DNA from: Sporosarcina pasteurii
Lineage (GTDB): Bacteria; Bacillota; Bacilli; Bacillales_A; Planococcaceae
Direction: 5' to 3'
Assembly (NCBI RefSeq): GCF_041295575.1
Contig: NZ_CP160452.1
Span: forward strand, 1,302,001-1,366,000
DNA: 64,000 nucleotides
Shown here: in pieces, positions 35,123 through 43,881 of the stretch
How the letters are laid out: every line of letters begins with the position of its first letter
Numbering within the stretch: the first letter of the stretch is position 1
The notes under the pieces: model-generated
The model's input: only the letters and a program-made list of their open reading frames with translations
Database searches by the model: none
Told to the model about the DNA's origin: nothing
Program-made: the position numbers and the translations under genes

Positions 35123-35731
35123 ATGAAGTTTTTAGCGAATCAACCGATCATTTTAGCTTCAGAATCACCGAGGCGGAAAGAATTGCTGCAGAAATTGGGG
35201 ATTCCTTTTCAAACGATGAAAAGTAATGTTGTAGAGAATGTCGAATCTACCCCATCTAGTGTCAACAGGTACGTGACAGAATTAGCGATTGAAAAAGCAA
35301 AAGCGATTGCCAAACATCATGTGGAAAAAGCGGTCATTGGTGCGGATACGATTGTTAGTTTTAATGGAAAGGTTTTTCCTAAACCGAAAGATAAAGAACA
35401 GGCAAAGCAGTTCTTACAAACGCTTTCTGGACAAACCCACTTAGTCATTACAGCTGTTGCGATTATGTATGCTGGAGAAGCTCATTCCTTTTTTTCGGAG
35501 ACGAAAGTTACGTTTTATGAGCTAGATGATGCTATGATAGATGCTTATATTGAAACAGGTGATTGTTTTGATAAAGCGGGTGCTTACGGGATTCAATCAG
35601 GCGGTTTATTATTTGTGCAAGCATTAAGCGGAGATTATTACTCAGTAATGGGACTTCCTGTCGCACAACTTTCAAGAGTGTTACAAGACATTGGTGCTAT
35701 CACACTAAAAAGGAGTGTGAAGGACGAATGA
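35123..35731 (+). CDS. maf: Maf-family nucleotide pyrophosphatase
   Basis: 202 residues, hydrolysing non-canonical or methylated nucleoside triphosphates, mainly dTTP/UTP in the YhdE/Maf class. It starts with the family motif ILASESPRRKELLQKLG, continues with AIEKAKAIA and VIGADTIVSFNGK, and ends with DKAGAYGIQSGG. ATG 35123 has GGAGGGAT about 5 nt upstream; TTG 35120 is possible. The stop overlaps the radC start by 4 nt. Confidence 0.94.
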   Translation: MKFLANQPIILASESPRRKELLQKLGIPFQTMKSNVVENVESTPSSVNRYVTELAIEKAKAIAKHHVEKAVIGADTIVSFNGKVFPKPKDKEQAKQFLQTLSGQTHLVITAVAIMYAGEAHSFFSETKVTFYELDDAMIDAYIETGDCFDKAGAYGIQSGGLLFVQALSGDYYSVMGLPVAQLSRVLQDIGAITLKRSVKDE

Positions 35732-36426
35732 AACTGGATGAAAAGCCACAAATGATGATTCGAGATGTTCATCTTGCGGACAGGCCCCGAGAGCGATTGA
35801 TTAGGCAAGGTGCGAGCAGTTTATCCAATCAAGAACTAATTGCGATATTATTAAGGACAGGTACAAAACAAGAGTCAGTCCTAACGTTAGCAAATCGCAT
35901 CCTAACCTCTTTTGATAAAATACAAGACTTCCAATATGCAACACTTGAAGAATGTATGAAAGTGAAAGGGGTTGGACAAGCGAAGGCAGTTCAACTCCTA
36001 GCAGCTGTAGAGCTTGGAAAAAGAGTGAATCGGAAGGACTCTCGAGAGCGATATGTCATTCGTTCACCAGAGGATGCTGCAAACTATTTAATGACGGATA
36101 TGGCGTCTTTGCAACAGGAGCACTTTGTTGCTTTATTTTTAAATGTTAAAAATGAAGTACTACATAAGGAAACGATTTTTATTGGCTCATTAAACGCTTC
36201 GATTGTTCATCCAAGGGAGCTATTTCGTGAAGCGGTAAAACGTTCCGCGGCTTCCATTATTTGTGCGCATAATCATCCTTCCGGCAATCCCGCGCCATCG
36301 CCTGAAGATATTGAAGTGACGAAGAGATTGGTGGCAGCAGGTGATATGATGGGGATAGATGTACTAGATCATCTGGTCATAGGGGACCATCAGTTCATAA
36401 GCCTTAAAGAAAAAGGGTACATGTGA
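35728..36426 (+). CDS. radC: RadC-family JAMM-domain protein
   Basis: 232 residues. An N-terminal helix-hairpin-helix region (about residues 20-100, with MKVKGVGQAKAVQLLAAVELG) precedes a JAB/MPN domain. The zinc motif is HNHPSGNPAPSPEDIE (about residues 181-196). Despite the old name 'DNA repair protein', a clear enzymatic role is not established. The operon with maf and adjacency to mreB is conserved in Bacillales. Confidence 0.94.
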   Translation: MKLDEKPQMMIRDVHLADRPRERLIRQGASSLSNQELIAILLRTGTKQESVLTLANRILTSFDKIQDFQYATLEECMKVKGVGQAKAVQLLAAVELGKRVNRKDSRERYVIRSPEDAANYLMTDMASLQQEHFVALFLNVKNEVLHKETIFIGSLNASIVHPRELFREAVKRSAASIICAHNHPSGNPAPSPEDIEVTKRLVAAGDMMGIDVLDHLVIGDHQFISLKEKGYM

Positions 36427-36517
36427 CACTATCACTTTCTTCGCCAATCCGCTATAATGTGGTATATTATTTAGTGAATACCGTAATAAACGGTTGAGAA
36501 GAAAGGAAGAACTTATT

Positions 36518-37534
36518 TTGTTTGGATTCGGTGCTAAAGATGTTGGAATTGATCTAGGTACAGCAAATACATTAGTGTTTATTAAGGGGAAAGGCATAGT
36601 ATTAAGAGAGCCTTCCGTTGTTGCAAAAAATACGCATACAGGTGAAATTGTCGCAGTAGGAAGTGCTGCGAAAAATATGATAGGCCGTACACCAGGTTCA
36701 ATTATTGCGACACGCCCAATGAAAGATGGCGTAATTGCTGATTTTGAAATTACGACTGCAATGATAGAGCATTATATGAAAGAAGCAATGAAAGCGTCAG
36801 GTGGCTCCTGGAAAAAGCCAAATGTGATGGTTTGTGTGCCTTATGGCATTACATCGGTTGAACAAAGAGCCGTAATCGATGCATCCCGTCAAGGTGGCGC
36901 TAAAGATGCGTATACGATTGAGGAGCCATTTGCAGCTGCAATCGGTGCAGGGCTACCAGTATGGGAGCCGACAGGAAGTATGGTCGTTGATATTGGTGGC
37001 GGTACAACAGAAGTCGCGGTTATTTCACTTGGCGGAATTGTTACAAGTGAGTCAATTCGTGTCGGCGGAGATACAATGGATAACGCAATTTCAGGGTATA
37101 TCCGTAAAACGTATAACTTAACTATTGGTGAACGAACAGCAGAAGCGATTAAATTAGAAATTGGCTCTGCAAAAGTTGAGGAAGAAACAGAGAAAATGGA
37201 AATCCGTGGACGAGATTTATTGACAGGTTTACCGAAAACGATTGAAATTTCCTCAGACGAAATTGCAGGTGCTTTACGTGAATCTATTAGCCATATTATT
37301 GAAGGTGTGAAGAAAACATTAGAAACTACACCGCCAGAACTTTCTTCAGACGTGATGGAACGCGGTATCGTGTTAACAGGGGGCGGCGCATTATTACGTA
37401 GCCTCGACAAAGTCATTTCTGAAGAAACCAATATGCCAGTCTTCATCGCAGAAGAACCGCTAGATTCCGTAGCGATTGGAACAGGGAAAGCTTTAGATAA
37501 TTTTGATATCATCAAAAAAATGCAAGCAAAATAA
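36518..37534 (+). CDS. mreB: Rod shape-determining protein MreB
   Basis: 338 residues, bacterial actin that forms filaments under the membrane and guides lateral wall synthesis. It has the phosphate-1 loop [12 protein letters not shown], phosphate-2 [16 protein letters not shown] and adenosine motif [17 protein letters not shown] 36518 is chosen because GAAAGGAAG lies about 8 nt upstream and the protein then starts [14 protein letters not shown]; upstream TTG 36494 is in frame but lacks an RBS. It marks the organism as a rod. Confidence 0.97.
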   Translation: MFGFGAKDVGIDLGTANTLVFIKGKGIVLREPSVVAKNTHTGEIVAVGSAAKNMIGRTPGSIIATRPMKDGVIADFEITTAMIEHYMKEAMKASGGSWKKPNVMVCVPYGITSVEQRAVIDASRQGGAKDAYTIEEPFAAAIGAGLPVWEPTGSMVVDIGGGTTEVAVISLGGIVTSESIRVGGDTMDNAISGYIRKTYNLTIGERTAEAIKLEIGSAKVEEETEKMEIRGRDLLTGLPKTIEISSDEIAGALRESISHIIEGVKKTLETTPPELSSDVMERGIVLTGGGALLRSLDKVISEETNMPVFIAEEPLDSVAIGTGKALDNFDIIKKMQAK

Positions 37535-37688
37535 CAAAAGCAAAGGGCGTCTAAGATATGATTTTGAAGATTTTTATATCAGCACGCGCTCGAGGTAATT
37601 AAGTGAAGAAAAAGGTTTGTGCCTCTGCCTATTTTGGGTGGGGGCTATCAAACCGTTGAAACCGGATAGTTAAGGGAGGATAATGGCA

Positions 37689-38594
37689 ATGCCGCGATTT
37701 TTTTCAAATAAACGACTGATTTTATTGCTTGTAGGCGTGATTGTCCTCGTTGCATTAATTTCATTCACCTTAAGAGACCGGCATAACGCTTCCCTGCCAG
37801 AGAGAATTGTGAAAGATGTTGTCGGTTTTGGACAATCGATTTTCTCAAAGCCAACACATTTTATTACAGGGGTTATTGGAAATGTCGACGGAATTTTGAA
37901 TACATATGAAGAAAATAAAATTTTAAAAGAGCGTCTGAATGAATACGCTTCCGTGCAAGCAGAACTTACGGAAGTTCGAATTGAAAACAATGAGTTGCGC
38001 GAAATTATCGGTAAAAAAGAAGATTTGAATGCTTATGATCCGATTCATGCAACAGTGATTTCAAGAAACCCTGATCAGTGGGAAGAGAAAATTATTTTAG
38101 ATAAAGGTTCAAAACATGGTGTTAAACAAAATATGGCTGTAATTACATCAAGAGGCTTAATTGGAAAAGTTATTGTCGTTACGGATTTGCATTCAACAGT
38201 AGAATTGCTTTCGACAGAGAATCGAAATTTCCGCGTCTCGGCCGTTATACGAAGTAAAGAAAATGATGGTCAATCTGCTTTCGGACTCATTGAAGGATTT
38301 GATCGTGAACGAGGCGAATTGATCATGCGGCGTATAGATACTGATTATGAGATTGAAATTGGAGAAAAAGTGATATCTTCTGGATTAGGCGGCATTTTTC
38401 CTAAAGGTCTTCCAATCGGCGAAGTCACCGAAGTATCTACTGATGATTACGGTCTAACAAAAATGGTTTATATCCGACCTGCTGCACAGTTCTCAATGTT
38501 AGACCATGTCATTATTACGAAGCGAACTTCTGTGACAGTTGAAGGAACGGATGGTAATGGAACTGTCGGTGCTGAGGGGGAGGATGGATCATGA
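37689..38594 (+). CDS. mreC: Rod shape-determining protein MreC
   Basis: 301 residues. A short basic N-terminus, one membrane helix (about residues 9-27), a coiled coil (about 70-105) and a beta-barrel extracellular region follow, typical for MreC. Motifs include VISRNPDQWEEKIILDKGS and the repeat IGEKVISSGLGGIFPKGLPIG. The C-terminal tail is Gly/Glu-rich. ATG 37689 sits 9 nt from GGGAGG; ATG 37683 only 3 nt from it. It overlaps mreD (ATGA). Confidence 0.94.
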   Translation: MPRFFSNKRLILLLVGVIVLVALISFTLRDRHNASLPERIVKDVVGFGQSIFSKPTHFITGVIGNVDGILNTYEENKILKERLNEYASVQAELTEVRIENNELREIIGKKEDLNAYDPIHATVISRNPDQWEEKIILDKGSKHGVKQNMAVITSRGLIGKVIVVTDLHSTVELLSTENRNFRVSAVIRSKENDGQSAFGLIEGFDRERGELIMRRIDTDYEIEIGEKVISSGLGGIFPKGLPIGEVTEVSTDDYGLTKMVYIRPAAQFSMLDHVIITKRTSVTVEGTDGNGTVGAEGEDGS

Positions 38595-39115
38595 TTCGAT
38601 CCATCATCCCTTTGATGGTTACAGTTCTTTTTTTCATGGAACCAGTATTTAGTTTGTTTTCTCCGATTACGTATGCAGATGCTTTGCTAACGCTTGTTCC
38701 ACGATTTGTGATTGTTTGCCTCATATTTATTTCGATTTACGGCAGTCGTAAGCATGCGATTATATACGGAATTATCTTTGGCCTCTTGTATGATATCTTT
38801 TACATTGATATTATTGGGATATACGCTTTTTTATATCCGCTAATTTGTTTGATAGCGTCCGGTATTATTCGCTATATCCATAGACATATTGTGACAGTTA
38901 TTGGATTAACTTTATTACTAATTGCACTTTTAGAAATATTTTCATATGGATTTGCAAGTTTAATTTCCGTTACATCTATTGGATTTGAGGAGTTTTTTAA
39001 AGGAAGGCTCATTCCAACTATGCTAGCAAATTCTTTATTTGTGATAATGTTTAGTTGGTTTTTTAAAAGAATCATTGAAGAGAAAATATTGCATAAATCA
39101 TCTGATGTTATGTAA
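38591..39115 (+). CDS. mreD: Rod shape-determining protein MreD
   Basis: 174 residues with about five membrane helices and few charged residues except at the ends. MreD belongs to the elongation complex with MreC and RodA. The signature GIIFGLLYDIFYIDIIGIYAF (near residues 57-77) is well kept. The start overlaps the mreC stop. Confidence 0.92.
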   Translation: MIRSIIPLMVTVLFFMEPVFSLFSPITYADALLTLVPRFVIVCLIFISIYGSRKHAIIYGIIFGLLYDIFYIDIIGIYAFLYPLICLIASGIIRYIHRHIVTVIGLTLLLIALLEIFSYGFASLISVTSIGFEEFFKGRLIPTMLANSLFVIMFSWFFKRIIEEKILHKSSDVM

Positions 39116-39147
39116 TTTAAGGTAAAGGAAGATGCGGGGTGACAGCA

Positions 39148-39819
39148 ATGACGAAACAGCAATATGTAGCGATTAAAGGGACGAAAGACGGCCTTGTTCT
39201 TCGACTTGACGACAAATGTGCCTATTCAGATTTGCTAGCGGAACTCCGTAGCAAAGTAGCTGAAAGTGGATTAGAAGGTTTATCGGAAGTCCAGGTCGAT
39301 ATCGGGTACCGATATTGCAATGAAAGCGAATTAAAGGAAATTATGAACATTATTCATAGTTCACCTAATTTACGGATATCAAAAATTCAAAGTGACGTTT
39401 TAACAGTTGAAGAATGCAATGCACGAATACTTGAAAAACAATCAGAAACATTTATTGGCATCGTTCGTTCAGGACAAGTTGTCAAAGCTGAAGGAGACTT
39501 AGTCGTTATCGGAGACGTAAACCCCAATGCGCGTGTCGTAGCAGGCGGAAGCATCTATGTTCTTGGTAGGCTTAAAGGAATTGCCCATGCGGGTGCCAAT
39601 GGAAATACAGAGTCGGTCATTGCTGCATCATGGCTTGAGGCTACACATTTAATGATTGCGGATAAAATGGAGTTAATGACAGACGAATTAACAATTCTAT
39701 CCGAACAACCGGAAATGGAATGTGCGTATATTCATACAAATGGCTTCATCACGATTGATCGCTTGCAAGAACTACGCATTATAAGACCACATTTATCATC
39801 ATTTAAAGGGGGCATCTAA
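39148..39819 (+). CDS. minC: Septum site-determining protein MinC
   Basis: 223 residues, inhibiting FtsZ assembly near the poles. The N-terminal FtsZ-acting domain is followed by the C-terminal beta-helix that binds MinD (GQVVKAEGDLVVIGDVNPNA, about residues 108-127, and GGSIYVLGRLKGIAHAG). ATG 39148 follows GGGGTGA by 5 nt; GTG 39139 belongs to that RBS region. minD begins 2 nt... directly after its stop, forming minCD as in Bacillus. Confidence 0.94.
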   Translation: MTKQQYVAIKGTKDGLVLRLDDKCAYSDLLAELRSKVAESGLEGLSEVQVDIGYRYCNESELKEIMNIIHSSPNLRISKIQSDVLTVEECNARILEKQSETFIGIVRSGQVVKAEGDLVVIGDVNPNARVVAGGSIYVLGRLKGIAHAGANGNTESVIAASWLEATHLMIADKMELMTDELTILSEQPEMECAYIHTNGFITIDRLQELRIIRPHLSSFKGGI

Positions 39820-39820
39820 T

Positions 39821-40618
39821 GTGGGAGAAGCAATTGTAATAACATCGGGTAAAGGTGGTGTCGGTAAGACGACGACAACAGCTAACCTTGGAACAGCACT
39901 CGCGCTCCAAGGAAAGAAGGTTTGTCTCGTTGATACAGATATCGGCCTCCGTAATCTTGATGTCATCCTCGGTCTCGAAAATCGAATTATTTATGATTTA
40001 GTTGATGTCATTGAAGGGCGATGTAAGATTCACCAAGCGTTGGTAAAAGATAAGCGATTTGAAGAAGGTTTATTTTTACTGCCAGCTGCACAAACGACAG
40101 ATAAAAATGCGATTACCGCAGACCAAATGAAGGTTTTGGTCGAAGAGTTAAAGCGAGACTATGATTATATTTTAATTGATTGTCCTGCTGGTATTGAGCA
40201 AGGGTATAAAAACGCTGTAGCGGGTGCAGACCGAGCAATCGTTGTCACAACGCCAGAAATTTCAGCTGTTCGTGATGCGGACCGAATTATCGGTTTACTG
40301 GAACAAGAAGACATTGAGCCGCCGAAACTGATTATTAATCGAATTAAACGTAACTTAATCAATGAAAATGATGCATTAGATGTCAATGATATCACAACAC
40401 ATTTATCGATTGATTTACTAGGGATCGTCATGGATGATGAACGTGTCATTAGTTCATCGAATAAGGGCGAACCAATTGTGATGGATCCTTCAAATTCCGC
40501 TGCACTAGGTTACCGAAATATCGCAAGACGCATACTTGGAGAGTCTGTACCATTGATGTCAATCGAACAGAATAGAAATGGATTTTTTAGTAAATTAAAG
40601 TCCATCTTTGTTAGATAA
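39821..40618 (+). CDS. minD: Septum site-determining ATPase MinD
   Basis: 265 residues, a deviant-Walker ATPase that recruits MinC to the membrane. The P-loop GKGGVGKTTTTANLG (about residues 10-24) has the signature lysine. DTDIGLRNLDVILGLE and LIDCPAGIEQGYKNA are intact. The C-terminus ends with the amphipathic membrane-targeting helix GFFSKLKSIFVR. GTG 39821 is the start, preceded by AAAGGGGG. MinE is absent, consistent with a DivIVA-type system. Confidence 0.97.
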   Translation: MGEAIVITSGKGGVGKTTTTANLGTALALQGKKVCLVDTDIGLRNLDVILGLENRIIYDLVDVIEGRCKIHQALVKDKRFEEGLFLLPAAQTTDKNAITADQMKVLVEELKRDYDYILIDCPAGIEQGYKNAVAGADRAIVVTTPEISAVRDADRIIGLLEQEDIEPPKLIINRIKRNLINENDALDVNDITTHLSIDLLGIVMDDERVISSSNKGEPIVMDPSNSAALGYRNIARRILGESVPLMSIEQNRNGFFSKLKSIFVR

Positions 40619-40679
40619 TTAAGTAAGTAAAATACAATTAGTCGTCGAATAAAACATTTACATTCGAAACCAGGCCATA

Positions 40680-40713
40680 AAAAACCTCTACGTTTAGAAA
40701 CGTAGAGGTTTTT
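40680..40713 (+). terminator. Strong terminator after minD
   Basis: AAACCTCTACGTTT and AAACGTAGAGGTTT form a perfect 14-bp stem with a 2-nt loop and T tail. Confidence 0.88.
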
Positions 40714-40714
40714 G

Positions 40715-40742
40715 TCGTTCTAGTTTTCTTCAACTAGAACGA
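40715..40742 (+). promoter_or_regulatory. Second perfect hairpin after the minD terminator
   Basis: TCGTTCTAGTT (40715-40725) and AACTAGAACGA (40732-40742) form an 11-bp stem with a 6-nt loop and no T run. It directly precedes the spoIVFA promoter region and may be an operator. Confidence 0.45.
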
Positions 40743-40744
40743 GA

Positions 40745-40773
40745 TACTATTTCTATGTTCACCATCATATACT
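40745..40773 (+). promoter_or_regulatory. Candidate sigmaE-type promoter of spoIVFA
   Basis: CATATACT (40766-40773) resembles the sigmaE -10 element, with TACTATT about 13 nt upstream as a poor -35. B. subtilis spoIVF is sigmaE-dependent. Confidence 0.4.
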
Positions 40774-40797
40774 ACAAAAAACAGGTGGTGAATCTCA

Positions 40798-41340
40798 GTG
40801 AAATGGAAAACGAAATGGCTACTTGCTTTTATTCTCGTACTAGGAATTGTAGGGGTGACTAAACTAGAAGAACTGGGTATCATTCACAAACCCGTTTCCC
40901 AATATGTAACGACAGGTCAAGACTTTTTGGTAATGAAAAAATGGGTTGCTTCTATGTTGGACAATCCGGAAGATGAGTTGCTAGCGGTAAACTATGAAAA
41001 CTCATTATTAGGTACGTATGAATCGATGCAACCGTTTAAAGAGGGCGTAATCATATCTTATCCACAGCCAATTGCGATAGAAGCGCAGCGGGATGGACTC
41101 GTCATTTTTACAGGTATTAAGCGTCAAACAGGCAAAACGATAACTGTTCTATATGACGACGGGGATGAGGTCACATATGGATTCGTAGGTTCATTTAGCA
41201 AGCTTCCTTATACGTCAGTTAAAAGAGGAGATACACTCGCATTAATGGAGGAAGAAGCACTTTTCTTCATGGTTAAACGAGATGGGGCTAATTTAGATGC
41301 GTCGCTCTTACCAGCTTATTTATCGGGTTCGGTGGAATGA
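40798..41340 (+). CDS. spoIVFA: Stage IV sporulation protein FA
   Basis: 180 residues. One membrane helix (about residues 7-20) precedes an extracytoplasmic domain with degenerate LytM/M23 folds (DGLVIFTGIKRQTGKTITVLY, YGFVGSFSKL, VKRGDTLALM). SpoIVFA scaffolds and inhibits the intramembrane protease SpoIVFB in the outer forespore membrane. GTG 40798 has AGGTGGTGA 6 nt upstream. It overlaps spoIVFB by 4 nt. Confidence 0.87.
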   Translation: MKWKTKWLLAFILVLGIVGVTKLEELGIIHKPVSQYVTTGQDFLVMKKWVASMLDNPEDELLAVNYENSLLGTYESMQPFKEGVIISYPQPIAIEAQRDGLVIFTGIKRQTGKTITVLYDDGDEVTYGFVGSFSKLPYTSVKRGDTLALMEEEALFFMVKRDGANLDASLLPAYLSGSVE

Positions 41341-41936
41341 AACTACGTCTACATCCTATTTTAATCCCAGTCTTTTTATTTCTACTCGTATCGGGGAATG
41401 TATCTATTTATACGTTAGTTTTCATTTCTCTTTTAATTCATGAGGCGGGGCATATAGTCGCTGCAAAAATGGTTGGACTGCGCGTTCGGTCATGCACAAT
41501 TATGCCTTACGGTGGTGAACTTACCATTCCAGGTCGGCATGCTGCACGGCGTCGCAAGCGTTTTTATGTCGCGCTTGGGGGTCCTGTAGCGACTTTGCTT
41601 TTACTCTTGCTTGCCATACTTATCCCATTTTCAGCAACGGATCTCCTAATTCGTATTCAACTTATTTTATTGGCTGTGAACTTATTACCTTTTTTGCCTC
41701 TGGATGGCGGACAGGCACTAAGTGCATTCATTGAGAAAAAAGGAAAAGAATACGAGGCAAGACTAGCGATGATTGTTCATTCAATGGTTTTTTACGGTAT
41801 TGTGATTATTATGCTCAGCTTTTCATTGCCAGAGACAATCCCTTATATTGTGCTCGCTTTTTTTCTATTAGTCCAAAATATTGCCGCGTTTCGTTACCGA
41901 AAATATGAAAAGGCTTTATTTAATTTAAAGAAGTAA
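41337..41936 (+). CDS. spoIVFB: SpoIVFB intramembrane metalloprotease, without CBS domain
   Basis: 199 residues, a site-2-protease family enzyme that cleaves pro-sigmaK in the mother cell. The zinc motif HEAGH (about residues 35-39) and the second motif NLLPFLPLDGGQAL are intact, with about six membrane helices. B. subtilis SpoIVFB is about 288 residues and has a C-terminal CBS domain that binds ATP and pro-sigmaK. This protein ends shortly after the last helix with RKYEKALFNLKK, so that domain is missing. The stop is followed by about 250 nt with no CBS-like frame. Confidence 0.9.
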   Translation: MKLRLHPILIPVFLFLLVSGNVSIYTLVFISLLIHEAGHIVAAKMVGLRVRSCTIMPYGGELTIPGRHAARRRKRFYVALGGPVATLLLLLLAILIPFSATDLLIRIQLILLAVNLLPFLPLDGGQALSAFIEKKGKEYEARLAMIVHSMVFYGIVIIMLSFSLPETIPYIVLAFFLLVQNIAAFRYRKYEKALFNLKK

Positions 41937-42045
41937 GTCGCTAGTTTTTAAATGAATCAAACTACTATTTACATTGAAGCAGTCCAGGACATTTACTTAT
42001 TCAAGTGAGCAACCAGCAGGTTTCACAGTTTTTTTGAAATAACTG

Positions 42046-42074
42046 TTGACGAAACAATTTATCCGTGATAATAT
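42046..42074 (+). promoter_or_regulatory. Promoter of the rplU operon
   Basis: TTGACG (42046-42051), a 17-nt spacer and TAATAT (42069-42074), with GATAAT overlapping as an alternative -10. Confidence 0.65.
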
Positions 42075-42086
42075 TTTAATGTTATT

Positions 42087-42160
42087 GTTTGTAGCGCACC
42101 CGTGCTACAACCGCTCTGAAAAGGTATAAGCGTCCGATAGGAACACCTTTTAAGGCGAGT
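42087..42160 (+). promoter_or_regulatory. L21 leader RNA
   Basis: A conserved 5' structure in front of rplU in Firmicutes. A first hairpin TTGTAGC/GCTACAA (42089-42110) is followed by a longer stem with AAAGGT pairing to ACCTTT (about 42119-42152) and a conserved GCGTCCGATAGGAAC stretch. It is thought to bind L21 and autoregulate. Confidence 0.8.
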
Positions 42161-42184
42161 CTTAGTAATAGAGGAGGTGCAAGT

Positions 42185-42493
42185 ATGTACGCAATTATTG
42201 AAACTGGTGGAAAACAAATTAAAGTTGAACAAGGTCAAGAAATCTACGTTGAAAAAGTAGCTGGTGAAGCTAACGACGTTGTTACATTCGACAAAGTTCT
42301 TTTCGTAGGCGGCGACGACGTAAAAGTTGGTGCTCCTTACGTAGAAGGTGCTTCTGTTACAGCGAAAGTTGTAGAACAGGGCCGTGGTAAAAAAATTACG
42401 ATTTTCACTTATAAGCCAAAAAATAATGATGCCAAGAAAAAAGGTCATCGTCAGCCATACACTAAAGTTGTAATCGAAGGCATTAACGCATAA
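42185..42493 (+). CDS. rplU: 50S ribosomal protein L21
   Basis: 102 residues. It begins [18 protein letters not shown] and ends with the RNA-binding [20 protein letters not shown] block. Length and sequence are typical. GAGGAGGTG precedes ATG 42185. It is the first gene of the rplU-prp-rpmA operon. Confidence 0.98.
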   Translation: MYAIIETGGKQIKVEQGQEIYVEKVAGEANDVVTFDKVLFVGGDDVKVGAPYVEGASVTAKVVEQGRGKKITIFTYKPKNNDAKKKGHRQPYTKVVIEGINA

Positions 42494-42499
42494 TCGACT

Positions 42500-42829
42500 A
42501 TGATTAAAGTGAAGATTGAAAAAGGGCAATCAGACCGCATTAAATCATTTGAAATGTCTGGACATGCTCATTTCGCTGAACATGGAAAAGACTTAGTGTG
42601 TGCCGGCGCGTCTGCCGTGTCATTTGGTGCTCTAAATGCTGTGATTGCATTAACAGGGAATACACCTATAATTGACCAAGGTACAGATGGCGGTTACTTA
42701 CGAGTTGTTTTTTCTGAAGATGAAATCGAGAATGATGACATTCAATTAATTATAAAAGCGATGATTGTTTCTTTGCAGACGATTGAACAAGACTATGGGC
42801 AACATATAAAAATCATCTTCAAAAAGTAG
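42500..42829 (+). CDS. prp: Ribosomal-processing cysteine protease Prp
   Basis: 109 residues, YsxB family. The catalytic pair is His in GHAHFAEHGKD (about residue 22) and Cys in LVCAGASAVSFG (about residue 34). Prp removes the N-terminal extension of L27, which is essential in Firmicutes that have the extension. It lies between rplU and rpmA. The substrate is encoded 12 nt downstream and begins [14 protein letters not shown], with the expected cleavage after FF. Confidence 0.94.
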   Translation: MIKVKIEKGQSDRIKSFEMSGHAHFAEHGKDLVCAGASAVSFGALNAVIALTGNTPIIDQGTDGGYLRVVFSEDEIENDDIQLIIKAMIVSLQTIEQDYGQHIKIIFKK

Positions 42830-42841
42830 GAGGTGGCACAC

Positions 42842-43132
42842 ATGCTACGTTTAGATCTCCAGTTTTTCGCATCGAAAAAAGGAGCGGGTTCTACAAAGAA
42901 CGGTCGTGATTCTGAAGCGAAACGTCTAGGCGCAAAACGCGCTGATGGACAATTCGTAACAGGTGGTTCGATTCTTTACCGTCAACGCGGAACAAAAATT
43001 CACCCAGGTGAAAACGTTGGTCGCGGAAGTGACGATACACTATTCGCAAAAATGGATGGTATCGTACGTTTCGAACGTTTAGGACGCTCAAAAACGAAAG
43101 TAAGCGTTTATGCTGAAGCGCAAGAAGCATAA
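42842..43132 (+). CDS. rpmA: 50S ribosomal protein L27 with Prp-cleavable leader
   Basis: 96 residues. The leader MLRLDLQFF precedes the mature start [15 protein letters not shown], matching the Prp cleavage site. The L27 core [20 protein letters not shown] is intact. ATG 42842 has AGGAGGTG about 8 nt upstream; GTG 42833 lies inside that RBS. It ends the operon. Confidence 0.98.
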   Translation: MLRLDLQFFASKKGAGSTKNGRDSEAKRLGAKRADGQFVTGGSILYRQRGTKIHPGENVGRGSDDTLFAKMDGIVRFERLGRSKTKVSVYAEAQEA

Positions 43133-43143
43133 ATCTTTATAAT

Positions 43144-43180
43144 AAAGACTGCATGATATATATTCATGCAGTCTTTTTAT
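43144..43180 (+). terminator. Intrinsic terminator after rpmA
   Basis: AAAGACTGCATGA pairs with TCATGCAGTCTTT (13 bp), followed by a T run. Confidence 0.88.
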
Positions 43181-43350
43181 TTTGTTATTCTGGACAAATG
43201 AATGTTGTTTAAACATGTTAGTAAAAAGCTCAGGCGCATGGTAAACGGTTAATTACGAAATGAAGACATACATTGAATCATTTTATTTTACGTAAAAAGG
43301 AAAAGTAATGCTATACTATATTTACAACTAGAGAGATGGAGTGAGGGATT

Positions 43351-43869
43351 ATGAAGGAAGAGCAGCTAACGATAGCGCAGGCGTTGAAGTTCACACGTCA
43401 TGACTTTTTAAACGACCTCCAAATCATACTAATGAATATCGATTTAGGGAATACTGAGCGGGCAAAGAAAACAATTTTAGCGACGACAAATAAAATGAAG
43501 CAGCACGCATTGTTATCCTCGTTAAGTTTACCAAAAACAGAAATATGGTTAGCAACTTTCGAGTGGATACATACTTCTTTTGATAAATTGTTAACATGTC
43601 ATGTAAAAGCTCCCATTACAAATGTGAGTGATGACGACCTCGTTTCATCTTTACAAAAATTGATTAAACAAGTTGAAAATGTGTTAGATCCTTTTTCAGA
43701 GTATGAAGCTCATTTTGATATTTTATCTGTTAAAGAAGAATGGGTAATTAAACTGTCTGTGACGGGCAAATTACCAAAACTAGAAGCTAAGTGTAGCGAA
43801 GACAAGAATTTTACGATTGAAGAGCAATTTAAAGAGAATTTATGGACGTTCACAGTTCGTGGACGATAG
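43351..43869 (+). CDS. spo0B: Sporulation phosphotransferase Spo0B
   Basis: 172 residues. Spo0B passes phosphate from Spo0F to Spo0A in the sporulation phosphorelay. The phospho-accepting His lies in TRHDFLNDLQIILMNID (His18). A helical hairpin and a C-terminal kinase-like ATPase remnant without nucleotide motifs follow, as expected. It is placed between rpmA and obgE as in B. subtilis. A TATACT at 43312-43317 might be its -10. Confidence 0.9.
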   Translation: MKEEQLTIAQALKFTRHDFLNDLQIILMNIDLGNTERAKKTILATTNKMKQHALLSSLSLPKTEIWLATFEWIHTSFDKLLTCHVKAPITNVSDDDLVSSLQKLIKQVENVLDPFSEYEAHFDILSVKEEWVIKLSVTGKLPKLEAKCSEDKNFTIEEQFKENLWTFTVRGR

Positions 43870-43881
43870 GAGGAACTTATT

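Noticed and set aside
36889..37515. 208-codon minus-strand frame opposite mreB
   Set aside because: Antisense of a highly conserved gene; Ser/Ile/Pro-rich without recognisable domain or RBS.
37614..37654. Hairpin GGTTTG...CAAACC upstream of mreC considered as riboswitch or terminator
   Set aside because: The stem is short and interrupted, there is no T run, and no riboswitch motif was recognised. It may be chance.
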